Of a stretch of DNA of 64,000 bases, positions 25,002 through 33,782 are shown piece after piece. Made by a program: the position numbers and the translations under genes. The notes below the pieces were generated by a model that was not told the DNA's origin, ran no database searches, and saw only the letters and a list, made by a program, of their open reading frames with translations. This stretch comes from Pseudotabrizicola sediminis (GTDB taxonomy: Bacteria > Pseudomonadota > Alphaproteobacteria > Rhodobacterales > Rhodobacteraceae), in contig NZ_RPEM01000003.1 of assembly GCF_004745575.1 (NCBI RefSeq), positions 62,001-126,000 on the forward strand, read 5' to 3'. Positions within the stretch are counted from its first letter, which is position 1. Each line of letters starts with the position of its first letter.

Positions 25002-25098
25002 CGCACCCATCCCTCATATCCCCAGACCATCCCCGGCCTGACTGTTCCAGCCTACCTAGCGCGCTCCCCCGGTCTGGTAAAGCCGCGCGGCAGGCCCG

Positions 25099-25118
25099 TG
25101 ATAACGCTTTCGTTATCA
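25099..25118. promoter_or_regulatory. 8-bp palindrome between trpB and DUF4394 gene
   Basis: TGATAACG-CTTT-CGTTATCA is a perfect inverted repeat in the 201-base divergent region, 97 bases from the trpB start and 84 bases from the DUF4394 start. It has the form of an operator for a dimeric repressor and could control either gene. Confidence 0.5.
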
Positions 25119-25202
25119 GGCCGCCTGAAACTTCACCCGAAATCCTTACGTATCCAGCCCGCAAAGGCCATCACGGCCACCCTGACAAAACGGAGTGACA
25201 TC

Positions 25203-25982
25203 ATGACACGCATCTTCACCGCCCTTCTGGCGACCGCCGCCCTGACTGCCCCGGCCTATGCCGAAACCGCGCTGGGCCTGACCGGCGACAAGACACTGGT
25301 GATGATCGACACGCAAACTGCCGCAGTGACCAACACGGTTGAAGTGCAGGGCGTCACCCGCCTGCACGGCATCGACTACCGCCCCGGCACCATGACCGTG
25401 ATCGGCGTGACCGACGAACAGGCCATCGTGGTGATTGACCCGATGACCGGTGAAACCACGCCGCTGGCGACCATGAACACCATGATGGACATTGCCGATG
25501 GCGCGCCCGTCATCGTCGATGTGAACCCGGCGGCCGACCGTCTGCGCTTCATGTCGGGCACCACCAACCACCGCGTCAACATGGACACCGGCGAAGTCAC
25601 CGTGGATGGGGCGCTGGCCTGGGACGCGGCGGATGCCAATGCCAGCACCGGGCTGATGGTGGCCGCAACCGCCTATACCAACAGCTACGGCAAGCCAGAG
25701 CAGACCGCGATGTACAATATCGACACCGGCATGTCGGCGCTGCTGCAGCAGACTGCCCCGAATGACGGTACAAATGCCACCATCGGCATGCTCGGCGTCA
25801 CGCTTGAAGGCCCGGTCGCGCTGGATGTCTACACCACCGAAGACGGCACCAACACCGCTTGGCTGGCCGCAAACGGGGGCTTGCACACCGTCGACCTCGC
25901 CACTGGCGCGCTGACAGGCACCTGGGCGATCACCGGCACCGATCAGGCGCTGCGCGACCTGACCATCCTGCCCGCCATGTAA
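25203..25982 (+). CDS. DUF4394 domain protein, exported
   Basis: A 259-residue periplasmic protein. The signal peptide (1-20, MTRIFTALLATAALTAPAYA) is followed by a DUF4394 beta-propeller-like domain with repeated blades such as ETALGLTGDKTLVMIDTQTA, LHGIDYRPGTMTVIGVTDEQ, VDVNPAADRLRFMSGTTNHR and GPVALDVYTTEDG. The function of the family is unknown. It lies on the opposite strand between trpF and trpB, two genes that often adjoin. It is flanked by a palindrome upstream and a strong terminator downstream, so it is a self-contained unit. Confidence 0.88.
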   Translation: MTRIFTALLATAALTAPAYAETALGLTGDKTLVMIDTQTAAVTNTVEVQGVTRLHGIDYRPGTMTVIGVTDEQAIVVIDPMTGETTPLATMNTMMDIADGAPVIVDVNPAADRLRFMSGTTNHRVNMDTGEVTVDGALAWDAADANASTGLMVAATAYTNSYGKPEQTAMYNIDTGMSALLQQTAPNDGTNATIGMLGVTLEGPVALDVYTTEDGTNTAWLAANGGLHTVDLATGALTGTWAITGTDQALRDLTILPAM

Positions 25983-26007
25983 GGTTTCCATGCTGGGGAA
26001 GTCGAGG

Positions 26008-26035
26008 AAAGGGGGGCAATTCATTGCCCCCCTTT
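26008..26035. terminator. Bidirectional intrinsic terminator
   Basis: AAAGGGGGGCAAT and its reverse complement (26023-26035) form a 13-bp stem with a 2-base loop, and the stem ends in TTTT on either strand. It lies between the convergent DUF4394 gene and trpF, serving both. Confidence 0.88.
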
Positions 26036-26103
26036 TCTGTCGGACCCACCTCATCCACCATGCCAGAAATGCTCCCGCAGGGGCACCCCGCTGCCGCCAG
26101 ACC

Positions 26104-26766
26104 TCAGCGCAACATCGGCACCGCAGGCGCACGGGTCGCCGCGACAAAAGCCGCAATCTTGCTTGCGTCTTTCACCCCCGGCGATGCCTCAACCCCGGAC
26201 GACACATCCACCTGCCGCGCATTGGTCAGCCGGATCGCCTGCGCCACGTTGTCAGGCGTCAGCCCCCCCGCCAGCATCCACGGCTTCAACCACCGCCGCT
26301 GCGCCACCAGCCGCCAGTCAAACGACAGCCCGTTGCCGCCGGGCAGATCGGCGTTCTTCGGCGGCTTGGCATCGACCAGAATCTGATCCGCCGCCAGCGA
26401 ATAGTCCAGCACGGCGGCCAGATCGCCCTCGTCCGCCACCCCCACCGCCTTCATCACCGGCAGGCCATAGCGGGCGCGGACCTCGGCCACCCGCTCGGGG
26501 CTTTCATGGCCGTGCAGCTGCAACATATCCAGCGGCATCGCCTCGGTGATGGCGTCCAGCGCCGCGTCATCGGCGTCCACCACCAGCGCCACCTTGGCCA
26601 GCCCGACGGGTGCCGCCAGCGCCAGCACCCGCGCCTGCGCAATCGTCAGGTGCCGCGGGCTTTTGGGAAAGAACACGAACCCGGCATAGGCCGCACCCGC
26701 CGCCGCCACAGCCGCCACATCCTCCACCGTCCGCAGACCGCAGATCTTGACCCGGATATCCACCAT
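26104..26766 (-). CDS. trpF: Phosphoribosylanthranilate isomerase
   Basis: A 220-residue TIM-barrel enzyme, the third step of tryptophan synthesis. The general base Cys8 is in VKICGLR and the C-terminal phosphate site is [25 protein letters not shown] and [11 protein letters not shown] are family stretches. It follows lapA by 6 bases, which fits the rpsA-ihfB-lapA-trpF order of related genomes. Confidence 0.95.
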   Translation of the reverse strand: MVDIRVKICGLRTVEDVAAVAAAGAAYAGFVFFPKSPRHLTIAQARVLALAAPVGLAKVALVVDADDAALDAITEAMPLDMLQLHGHESPERVAEVRARYGLPVMKAVGVADEGDLAAVLDYSLAADQILVDAKPPKNADLPGGNGLSFDWRLVAQRRWLKPWMLAGGLTPDNVAQAIRLTNARQVDVSSGVEASPGVKDASKIAAFVAATRAPAVPMLR

Positions 26767-26772
26767 AAGAAT

Positions 26773-27132
26773 TCAGCCCGCCTTGCGCTGGTCCAGGATC
26801 GCCAGAACATCATCGCGCTGTTCCGGCTTGGTGTCGCGCATCACCGCCAGCTCCCGCTCCAGCTTGGACACTTCGCGGGACTTGGTGCTCATCTCGGCGC
26901 GGTACTTGTGCTCGCGGAACCATTCCCAGATGAACCCGATCAGCACCCCCGCCAGAATGCTGGCAAAGATCACCGCGTATAGCGGCAGGTCGATCTGCCA
27001 GCCAAAGCCCGCAAAGGCTGCAAGATCATCGGGCAAGGCGCGCAGCGTCACCGGGGCGCGGTTGGCCAACGCCACGGTCAGCAGGGTGATGGCAAGCAGG
27101 GCCAGCCACAAATAGCGCAAGTAACGGATCAT
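26773..27132 (-). CDS. LapA family membrane protein (DUF1049)
   Basis: A 119-residue inner-membrane protein with two hydrophobic segments (about 5-23 and 50-70) and a cytoplasmic coiled-coil tail (EHKYRAEMSTKSREVSKLER). LapA with LapB helps regulate lipopolysaccharide synthesis in enterobacteria; here it is assigned by family pattern only. ATG 27132 has GGGAG eight bases upstream; a GTG at 27138 is also possible. Confidence 0.85.
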   Translation of the reverse strand: MIRYLRYLWLALLAITLLTVALANRAPVTLRALPDDLAAFAGFGWQIDLPLYAVIFASILAGVLIGFIWEWFREHKYRAEMSTKSREVSKLERELAVMRDTKPEQRDDVLAILDQRKAG

Positions 27133-27225
27133 CGACACACTCCCGGGTGGCAGGTCTGACGCCGAGTATCGGCGCTGGGGCCGCCCGGCGCAAGGGGCGC
27201 GCGTGTCACGCCTGCCGGCAGGGCC

Positions 27226-27510
27226 TCAGCCCTTGCCGTTCAGCCGGTCGCGCAAGAGCTTGCCGGTCTTGAAGAACGGCACCTTCTTGTCCTCGACCTC
27301 CACCGCCTCGCCGGTGCGGGGGTTACGACCCACGCGCGCATCGCGCGCCTTGACCGAGAACGCGCCAAAGCCGCGCAGCTCCACCCGGTCGCCCTTGGCA
27401 AGCGCCTCGATGATTTCTTCAAACACCGTGTTCACGATGCGCTCGACATGGCGCTGCGTCAGATGCGGATTTTCATCCGCAATTTTCTGGATCAGTTCCG
27501 AACGGATCAT
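27226..27510 (-). CDS. ihfB: Integration host factor beta subunit
   Basis: A 94-residue DNA-bending protein of the HU/IHF family, acting with Ihf[41 protein letters not shown] and the beta-arm [10 protein letters not shown] with the intercalating Pro are all present. It lies downstream of rpsA behind a terminator, so it probably has its own promoter as well. Confidence 0.96.
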   Translation of the reverse strand: MIRSELIQKIADENPHLTQRHVERIVNTVFEEIIEALAKGDRVELRGFGAFSVKARDARVGRNPRTGEAVEVEDKKVPFFKTGKLLRDRLNGKG

Positions 27511-27644
27511 CCGAAGTGTCCCCCCTGTGGCCGGTTCGCGGTTCGATCACGCAAATGCTGCCGCCACGTTAATTATTGTGATCCGACTATAGGCAAAAAA
27601 AATCGCGCCACACAAACGAAAAGGCAGGAATCCCCGTAAGATAC

Positions 27645-27671
27645 AAAAAGGCCCCGCCTTTCGGCGGGGCC
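27645..27671 (-). terminator. Intrinsic terminator of rpsA
   Basis: GGCCCCGCC (27650-27658), loop TTTC, GGCGGGGCC (27663-27671), followed on the minus strand by TTTTT. It lies 27 bases after the rpsA stop. Confidence 0.92.
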
Positions 27672-27697
27672 TTTCATCAACAATCGAGGGGAAAGCC

Positions 27698-29380
27698 TCA
27701 GTTCTTGTCGCCTTTCAGCGCTGCACCAAGGATATCGCCCAAGCTGGCACCCGAATCGGACGAGCCATACTGCTCAACCGCTTCTTTCTCTTCGGCGATC
27801 TCGCGCGCCTTGATCGACAGACCCATGCGGCGGGTCTTGGCGTCGATGTTGGTGACGCGCACGTCAACCTTGTCGCCAACCTGGAACCGCTCGGGGCGCT
27901 GGTCGCCACGGTCACGGCTCAGGTCGCTGCGGCGGATGAACGACTTGGCGCCGTTGTACTCCACCTCGACGCCACCCTCTTCGATCGCGGTCACTTCGAC
28001 CGTGATCACCGAGCCGCGCTTCACGCCGTCAACCGCATCGGTAAAGGTGTCTTCGCCCAAAGCCTTGACCGAGAGAGAAATCCGCTCTTTCTCGACGTCG
28101 ACTTCAGAAACCGACGCCTTGACGGTGTCGCCCTTGCGATAGTTCGCAATGGCATCCTCGCCGCGCTGGTCCCACGACAGGTCGGACAGGTGAACCATGC
28201 CGTCGATGTCGTTTTCCAGACCGATGAACAGACCGAATTCGGTGATGTTCTTGACTTCGCCCTCGATGGTCGAGCCAATCGGGTTGTTCTCGGCGAACAC
28301 TTCCCACGGGTTGCGCTGGGTCTGCTTGAGGCCAAGCGACACACGGCGCTTGGCGGAGTCGATCTCCAGCACCATGACGTCGACTTCCTGGCTGGTCGAC
28401 ACGATCTTGCCGGGGTGCACGTTCTTTTTGGTCCACGACATCTCAGAGACGTGAACCAGACCTTCGACACCGGCTTCCAGCTCAACAAATGCGCCGTAAT
28501 CAGTGATGTTGGTCACGCGGCCCTTGTGGACCGAGTTCAGCGGATAGGCGCGTTCCACCGCATCCCATGGATCTTCCTGCAGCTGCTTCATGCCGAGGCT
28601 GATCCGGTGGGTTTCCTTGTTGATCTTGATGACCTGCACTTTGACAGTCTCACCAATGGCAAGGATTTCCGACGGGTGGTTCACACGGCGCCAAGCCATG
28701 TCGGTCACGTGCAGCAGGCCGTCAACGCCGCCCAGATCAACGAACGCACCGTATTCGGTGATGTTCTTGACCACGCCGTCGACCGTCTGGCCCTCGGTCA
28801 GGTTGCCGATGACTTCGGCGCGCTGCTCGGCACGCGATTCTTCCAGGATGGCGCGGCGCGACACAACGATGTTGCCACGGCGACGGTCCATTTTCAGAAT
28901 CTGGAACGGCTGCTTCAGCCCCATCAGCGGGCCAGCGTCACGCACGGGGCGCACGTCTACTTGCGAACCGGGAAGGAAGGCAACAGCGCCACCCAGATCC
29001 ACGGTAAAGCCACCTTTGACACGGCCAAAGATCGCGCCATCGACGCGGGTCTCGGCGGCATAGGCTTTTTCCAGACGGTCCCAGGCTTCTTCGCGCTTGG
29101 CCTTCTCACGGCTGATCTGGGCTTCCCCGCGCGAGTTTTCCACGCGGTCCAGATAGACCTCGACTTCGTCGCCGACATTGATGTCAGGCTGCTCGCCGGG
29201 GTTGGCAAATTCTTTCAGATCGATGCGGCCTTCCATCTTGTAGCCGACGTCGATGATGGCCTGGCCCGCTTCAATCGCGATGACCTTGCCTTTGACAACC
29301 GAACCCTCTTCGGGGGTGTCAATTTCGAAGCTTTCCTTCAACAGGGCTTCAAAGTCTTCCATGGTAGCTTTAGCGCACAT
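27698..29380 (-). CDS. rpsA: 30S ribosomal protein S1
   Basis: A 560-residue mRNA-binding ribosomal protein with six S1 (OB-fold) repeats. The first two are divergent. The later ones show the repeating core VKNITEYGAFVDLGGVDGLLHVTDMAW and its variants, with endings such as RRVSLGLKQTQRNPW. ATG 29380 (MCAKATMEDFEALL) follows AAAAGGAC and matches relatives. In many related genomes cmk directly precedes rpsA; here about 2 kb with two other genes intervenes. Confidence 0.97.
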   Translation of the reverse strand: MCAKATMEDFEALLKESFEIDTPEEGSVVKGKVIAIEAGQAIIDVGYKMEGRIDLKEFANPGEQPDINVGDEVEVYLDRVENSRGEAQISREKAKREEAWDRLEKAYAAETRVDGAIFGRVKGGFTVDLGGAVAFLPGSQVDVRPVRDAGPLMGLKQPFQILKMDRRRGNIVVSRRAILEESRAEQRAEVIGNLTEGQTVDGVVKNITEYGAFVDLGGVDGLLHVTDMAWRRVNHPSEILAIGETVKVQVIKINKETHRISLGMKQLQEDPWDAVERAYPLNSVHKGRVTNITDYGAFVELEAGVEGLVHVSEMSWTKKNVHPGKIVSTSQEVDVMVLEIDSAKRRVSLGLKQTQRNPWEVFAENNPIGSTIEGEVKNITEFGLFIGLENDIDGMVHLSDLSWDQRGEDAIANYRKGDTVKASVSEVDVEKERISLSVKALGEDTFTDAVDGVKRGSVITVEVTAIEEGGVEVEYNGAKSFIRRSDLSRDRGDQRPERFQVGDKVDVRVTNIDAKTRRMGLSIKAREIAEEKEAVEQYGSSDSGASLGDILGAALKGDKN

Positions 29381-29549
29381 ATGCAGTTTGTCCTTTTTCG
29401 TGGTTTTCTGGCCATGCGGTTGGCTCCGCCGGTCTTTGATCCGCCTGCAGGACAAAGGCACGACCCTTGAAAACGGCCATGAAGACTCCTGTCAGGATGC
29501 GCGGCCTATATCCAAAGATGCGGCCAAGGGCAAGACAAAGCGGGCGCGC

Positions 29550-30533
29550 TCAGCCCATATCGGCGCGGATGCCCAACCTGTCCGGCGGAAATCCGGCGCG
29601 GGCAAAGATCGCCAGCACCTTTTCCCCGAACGCCGCCCCCGCCACGTTCAGACAATTGCGCGCGAAATACCAAAACAGGAACCGCGCATAATCGGGCTCC
29701 GGCCCGGCCAGCACCCTCGCCAGCGCCCGTGGAAAGTCTTCCGGCTGGCGGACCGTTTCGGCCAGATGGTGAAAATCCGACGGGCCGAACAGAATGGCGG
29801 GCGTAGCTTGCAAAAACCCTTCCATCGCACAGGCAGAATTGGCACTGACCGTCGCCACCGATGCGGCAATCATGTCATTCACATTCGCGTTCGTGGGGGT
29901 CACCGGCAGCCCGTCGGACATGACCCGGGCGATCACCCCGGCATCATGTTCCACCGCCAGCGGATGCGGCTTGACCAGCACCGCCCGCCCGCCTGCCCCA
30001 AGCGCCACCGCGCGCAGCATCGCCTCTCCGCCCGCATAGGCCAGCCCGTATTCTTCCGGCAGCGGGCCTTGCAGGAACACCGAAATCGCCCCCGCCGGAA
30101 ACCGGGTCACCTCCGCGTCCTGCTCCCGGCGCGACCTTCGCTGCGCCGGAAACCGCGCTTGCATCCGCTCGTAAAACGCCTTTGCCGGCTTGGTCCTGAC
30201 CCTTGATGCATCGAAAACGCGCGCCCCGATGCTGCTTTCGGCCAGCACGCCCACAGAGTCCAGATGCCAGAACGGATGCAGATAGGCGACCGAAGCGTTC
30301 AGCACCCCCGGCCCACGCGCCCGCCCCGTCTCCAAGATATGCAGATCCCCGTCGTCATAGGCCGGGGTATCACCGCCCTGAAACGGCCCGTCCTGCCGGT
30401 CGCGCACCACGATCGCAGCGCCAAGCGGGGCAAACACCTCTTCGATCCGGCGGAACAACAACAGATGGCGCGCCGCGCGCCAATCGTCATGATGACGGGC
30501 GGGCAGATGAAACACGATGCGCGCCTGCGCCAT
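29550..30533 (-). CDS. Putative surface-polysaccharide export/processing protein
   Basis: A 327-residue soluble protein. Its C-terminal half has features of the capsule polysaccharide (KpsC/KpsS-like) and glycerophosphotransferase superfamily: AVLVKPHPLAVEHDAG and SVATVSANSACAMEGFLQAT followed by PAILFGPSDFHHLAE. The N-terminal half begins ARIVFHLPARHHDDWRAARH. I place it in this broad fold class without a specific reaction. It stands alone between rpsA and the nitroreductase, with no other polysaccharide gene in the window, so it may be a stand-alone glycosyl-processing enzyme. Confidence 0.5.
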   Translation of the reverse strand: MAQARIVFHLPARHHDDWRAARHLLLFRRIEEVFAPLGAAIVVRDRQDGPFQGGDTPAYDDGDLHILETGRARGPGVLNASVAYLHPFWHLDSVGVLAESSIGARVFDASRVRTKPAKAFYERMQARFPAQRRSRREQDAEVTRFPAGAISVFLQGPLPEEYGLAYAGGEAMLRAVALGAGGRAVLVKPHPLAVEHDAGVIARVMSDGLPVTPTNANVNDMIAASVATVSANSACAMEGFLQATPAILFGPSDFHHLAETVRQPEDFPRALARVLAGPEPDYARFLFWYFARNCLNVAGAAFGEKVLAIFARAGFPPDRLGIRADMG

Positions 30534-30708
30534 GGCCGGTCATTCCCTTGCCGCAATCCCTGTCGGGCAAGCAGTAGCGCAGATGGGGTGGTCCTGCACA
30601 GCCCAAACCGCCCGACAGGTGCCCCCGACAAGACACAGGCGCGACACCCTCTGGATGCCGCGCCTGTGAAAATCAAAGCGTCGCAGGCGGCCCGATGGGC
30701 CAACCGGC

Positions 30709-31341
30709 TCAGGCGACTTCGGTCACCATCTCTGCCAATGGCTTGCGCACCTTTTTCATGCCCTGCAGCCAGTCGCCCTCCGCAGCGCGGTAGCCCAGCG
30801 GCAACAGCGTGACAGACCGCAGACCGCGCGCGCGCAGGCCAAGGATCTCATCGACGGCTGCCGCATCAAAGCCTTCCATCGGGGTCGAATCGACCTCTTC
30901 AAAGGCGGCGGCGGTCAGGCCGATGCCAAAGGCGATATAGGCCTGGCGTGCCGCATGTTCGAAGTTCACGTCGGCGTCGCGGGGCAGCAGCATCGACTTG
31001 AGGTTGTCATAGTAGTCCGACACGGCAGACCGCGGAATGCCACGCTCTTCCACCAGCTGGTCCACCACCGCATCAACGCGCTCGGCGGTGTAATTGTCCC
31101 AGGCGGCAAACACCAGCACATGGCTTGCGTCGGTGATCTGCGCCTGATTGTAGCCCACGTCGCGCAGCTTGGCCTTGATGTCCGGATTGGTGACCACGAT
31201 CACCTCAAACGGCTGCAACCCGCTTGAGGTGGGGGCCAGCTGAATCGCCTCCAGAATGCGGTCGACCTTGTCCTGCGCCACGGCCTTGGACGGGTCCATC
31301 TTCTTGACGGCATAACGCCAGTTCAGTTTTTCGTTCAGCAT
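30709..31341 (-). CDS. NAD(P)H nitroreductase family protein
   Basis: A 210-residue FMN-dependent oxidoreductase resembling NfsB/oxygen-insensitive nitroreductases. It begins MLNEKLNWRYAVKKMDPSKA, with RYAVKKMD forming part of the phosphate-binding region. APTSSGLQPFEVIVV is the FMN-binding loop, and VTLLPLGYRAAEGDW ends the domain. Likely substrates are quinones or nitroaromatics. An upstream dyad (31404-31422) may be its operator. Confidence 0.88.
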   Translation of the reverse strand: MLNEKLNWRYAVKKMDPSKAVAQDKVDRILEAIQLAPTSSGLQPFEVIVVTNPDIKAKLRDVGYNQAQITDASHVLVFAAWDNYTAERVDAVVDQLVEERGIPRSAVSDYYDNLKSMLLPRDADVNFEHAARQAYIAFGIGLTAAAFEEVDSTPMEGFDAAAVDEILGLRARGLRSVTLLPLGYRAAEGDWLQGMKKVRKPLAEMVTEVA

Positions 31342-31403
31342 GGGACAAGCCTTCTTTCTGATCGGCCCTTGACCGGACCGTCTTGTGATATTCAGAACTT
31401 GAT

Positions 31404-31422
31404 GTAAGTCCCAAGTCCTTAC
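31404..31422. promoter_or_regulatory. Dyad upstream of nitroreductase
   Basis: GTAAG (31404-31408) and CTTAC (31418-31422) form an inverted repeat containing a direct repeat of AGTCC. It lies 63-81 bases before the nitroreductase start, a plausible operator position. It shares the core GTAAGT with the site in front of the HxlR gene at 51460. Confidence 0.4.
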
Positions 31423-31454
31423 AGAACCATACTGCACCCGCGCACAGGTCCTGT

Positions 31455-32054
31455 TCAGCCGCGCAAGGCCAGATCCAGCCGCGCCCGCACCACGGCCACC
31501 GCGCGGTCAATCGCCGCCGCCACCGCCAGGTCAGATGTATCCAGCATCACCGCATCCGTCGCCGGTTTCAGCGGCGCATCGGCGCGGTTCATGTCGCGGT
31601 CGTCGCGCTCGCGCACCTCGGCCAGAACCTGCGCCGCGTCTCCGCCCAGCTCCAGCCAGCGCCGGTGCGCCCGCACCTGCGCACTAGCGGTCACGAACAG
31701 CTTCACCTCTGCCTCGGGGCAGATCACCGTGCCGATATCGCGCCCGTCCAGCACCGCGCCCCCGGCCCTCCGGGCAAAGCGGCGCTGAAAATCCAGCAAT
31801 GCCGCCCGCACCTCCGGTATCACCGCCACCCGGCTGGCAGCCTGCCCGGCCCCCAGCGTGCGCAGGTCGTCACGCACCAGATCCTCGGGCACAAGGTTTC
31901 GCGCCGCCAGCACCGGATCGCCCCCCATGGCCCCCACCGCCCGGTACAGCGCCCCGGTGTCCAGATGCGCAAACCCGAAGGCATCCGCCACCGCCCGGCT
32001 GATCGTGCCCTTGCCCGCTGCCGCAGGCCCGTCAATCGCGACTGTAAAGATCAT
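31455..32054 (-). CDS. cmk: Cytidylate kinase
   Basis: A 199-residue kinase phosphorylating CMP/dCMP. The P-loop is [15 protein letters not shown] (about 6-20). [13 protein letters not shown] and the later [16 protein letters not shown] carry the base- and phosphate-binding residues. It lies 55 bases downstream of aroA, the usual aroA-cmk order in this family, but rpsA is displaced by two inserted genes. Confidence 0.95.
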   Translation of the reverse strand: MIFTVAIDGPAAAGKGTISRAVADAFGFAHLDTGALYRAVGAMGGDPVLAARNLVPEDLVRDDLRTLGAGQAASRVAVIPEVRAALLDFQRRFARRAGGAVLDGRDIGTVICPEAEVKLFVTASAQVRAHRRWLELGGDAAQVLAEVRERDDRDMNRADAPLKPATDAVMLDTSDLAVAAAIDRAVAVVRARLDLALRG

Positions 32055-32109
32055 GCGTGCCCTCTTGTCCTGTCAGGCCGGGATGGACCGACATCCGGAA
32101 CGCCTCCGG

Positions 32110-33456
32110 TCACCCGCGCCGGATCGCCGCGCCAAGCCCGTTCATCAGATCCTCAAAAATCGGAAAGGACGTCACGATGGGCGAGGCATCATCCACCGAA
32201 ACCGCCGCTTTCGCCGCCATCCCGGCAATCAGGAACGACATCGCGATCCGGTGGTCCAGATGGGTGGCGCAGACAGCCCCGCCCGGCATCCCACCGGCCC
32301 CCATGCCATGCACGATCAGCGTGTCCTCGTCTTCCTCGATGGTCACGCCGCACGCCTCCAGCCCGCGCGCCATCGCGTCGATCCGGTCGGATTCCTTGAC
32401 CCGCAACTCCTTGACCCCGCGCATCACCGTGCGGCCCGTGGCAAAGGCCGCGACAACCGACAGAATGGGGTATTCGTCAATCATGCTGGGCGCGCGCTCG
32501 GGCGGCACCTCGATGCCCTGCATATTGTCCGAAAACCGCACCCGTAGGTCGGCCACCGGCTCGCCACCCTCGGTCCGCGGGTTCAGGAACGCGATCTCAG
32601 CCCCCATTTCGGCCAGCGTGATATACAGCCCGTTGCGCGTCAGGTTCTGGCTGACACCGGGCACCGTGATGTCGGACCCTTCCACGATCAGCGCCGCACA
32701 GGTCGGAAACGCGGCTGACGACGGGTCGCGCGGCACTGCCACCGTCTGCGGGCGCAGCTCTGGCCGCCCCTTCAGGGTAATCACATGGCCCTCGGCGGTC
32801 TGCTCCACCGACAGGTCCGCCCCGAACCCCAGCAGCATCCGTTCCGAATGGTCCCGCGTCGGTTCGCGCTCGATCACCACCGTCTCGCCCGGCGCATTCA
32901 GCCCGGCCAGCAGCACCGCCGACTTCACCTGCGCAGACGCCACCGGCAGCGCATAACGCACCGGCACCGGGTTGGCGGCCCCCACCACCGTCATCGGCAG
33001 ACGCCCGCCCTTGCGACCGTAAGACTGCGCGCCAAACAGCGCCAGCGGGTCCGTCACCCGCGCCATCGGGCGCTTGCGCAAGCTGGCGTCGCCGGTAAAG
33101 GTCACCGTCATCGCCGTGGTCGCCATGCAGCCCATGATCAGCCGCACGCCGGTGCCTGAATTGCCGCAATCAATCACATCAGCCGGTTCCGAAAACCCGC
33201 CCACGCCCACGCCATGCACCGACCAGTCGCCCGCCCCGTGCTGCACCACCTCGGCCCCGAAGGCGCGCATCGCCCGCGCCGTATCCAGCACATCCTGCCC
33301 TTCCAGCAGCCCGGTGATCTTCGTCTCCCCCACCGCCATCGCGCCGAACAGCAGCGCCCGGTGCGAGATCGACTTGTCGCCCGGCACAGCCGCCGTCCCC
33401 CGCAAGGGCCCGCATTTTGCGGAAGTCATCGGTTGCGCATCGCCATGGCCGGACAT
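32110..33456 (-). CDS. aroA: 3-phosphoshikimate 1-carboxyvinyltransferase
   Basis: A 448-residue EPSP synthase of the shikimate pathway. [20 protein letters not shown] is the phosphoenolpyruvate/S3P-binding start. [13 protein letters not shown] and [15 protein letters not shown] are also standard. Residues following GNSGTG and the [14 protein letters not shown] stretch place it with the alphaproteobacterial class II type. Three ATGs lie in a row (33462, 33459, 33456); the last has GGGAG at the best spacing. Confidence 0.95.
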   Translation of the reverse strand: MSGHGDAQPMTSAKCGPLRGTAAVPGDKSISHRALLFGAMAVGETKITGLLEGQDVLDTARAMRAFGAEVVQHGAGDWSVHGVGVGGFSEPADVIDCGNSGTGVRLIMGCMATTAMTVTFTGDASLRKRPMARVTDPLALFGAQSYGRKGGRLPMTVVGAANPVPVRYALPVASAQVKSAVLLAGLNAPGETVVIEREPTRDHSERMLLGFGADLSVEQTAEGHVITLKGRPELRPQTVAVPRDPSSAAFPTCAALIVEGSDITVPGVSQNLTRNGLYITLAEMGAEIAFLNPRTEGGEPVADLRVRFSDNMQGIEVPPERAPSMIDEYPILSVVAAFATGRTVMRGVKELRVKESDRIDAMARGLEACGVTIEEDEDTLIVHGMGAGGMPGGAVCATHLDHRIAMSFLIAGMAAKAAVSVDDASPIVTSFPIFEDLMNGLGAAIRRG

Positions 33457-33611
33457 CATCATCTCCCGAATGTGAACGCCCGCCTGATAGCGCAAGCAGC
33501 AGCGGCGGTCCATGGGGGGTTGATGCCAGTAGCACGCAGCGCTTGGCCTGATGCGTCACCGCTTGGCCGCCCCCTGCGCCAAAACGGGTCAGCCGCCAGA
33601 AACCGCACAGA

Positions 33612-33655
33612 CGTCATGACGTAAGCCATACGCAAACCAGACGCGGATCAGACCC
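33612..33655 (-). repeat. CGTATGGC dispersed repeat, copy 2
   Basis: Contains one CGTATGGC unit (33625-33632, minus strand), then TTACGTCATGACG, whose palindrome CGTCATGACG is perfect (33612-33621). The flank TGATCCGCGTCTGGTTTG matches the flanks of copies 1 and 3 in part. It is the single-unit version of the family. Confidence 0.65.
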
Positions 33656-33680
33656 AAACCATACCAAAAATTTAGCCCGT

Positions 33681-33720
33681 TTTCAAATACTTGAACCCGG
33701 ATCACGCGCCCCTCGCGGGG
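33681..33720 (-). other. Gene-end hairpin element downstream of trmB
   Basis: On the minus strand CCCC-GCGA-GGGG (33709-33720) is followed by a 22-base spacer, then GTATTTGAAAAC. Same architecture as the elements after ruvA, phoH and the gene at 3213. Confidence 0.45.
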
Positions 33721-33782
33721 TCAGGGTCTGTCCCCAACGGCTGGGGCACGTCAGCCCGCCCAACCTCAGCCATGCGGCCATC

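Larger units (their letters stand above)
33457..33782. other. Intergenic region between trmB and aroA
   Basis: This 326-base region between same-strand genes holds, in minus-strand order after trmB, a short hairpin with a GTATTTGAAAAC motif (33681-33720) and then copy 2 of the CGTATGGC repeat (33612-33655). I see no gene and no strong promoter. aroA must be transcribed from within it or from upstream. Confidence 0.6.

Noticed and set aside
23754-25202. Extension of the DUF4394 gene by about 480 codons upstream
   Set aside because: The extension is antisense to trpB. ATG 25203 starts a clean signal peptide.
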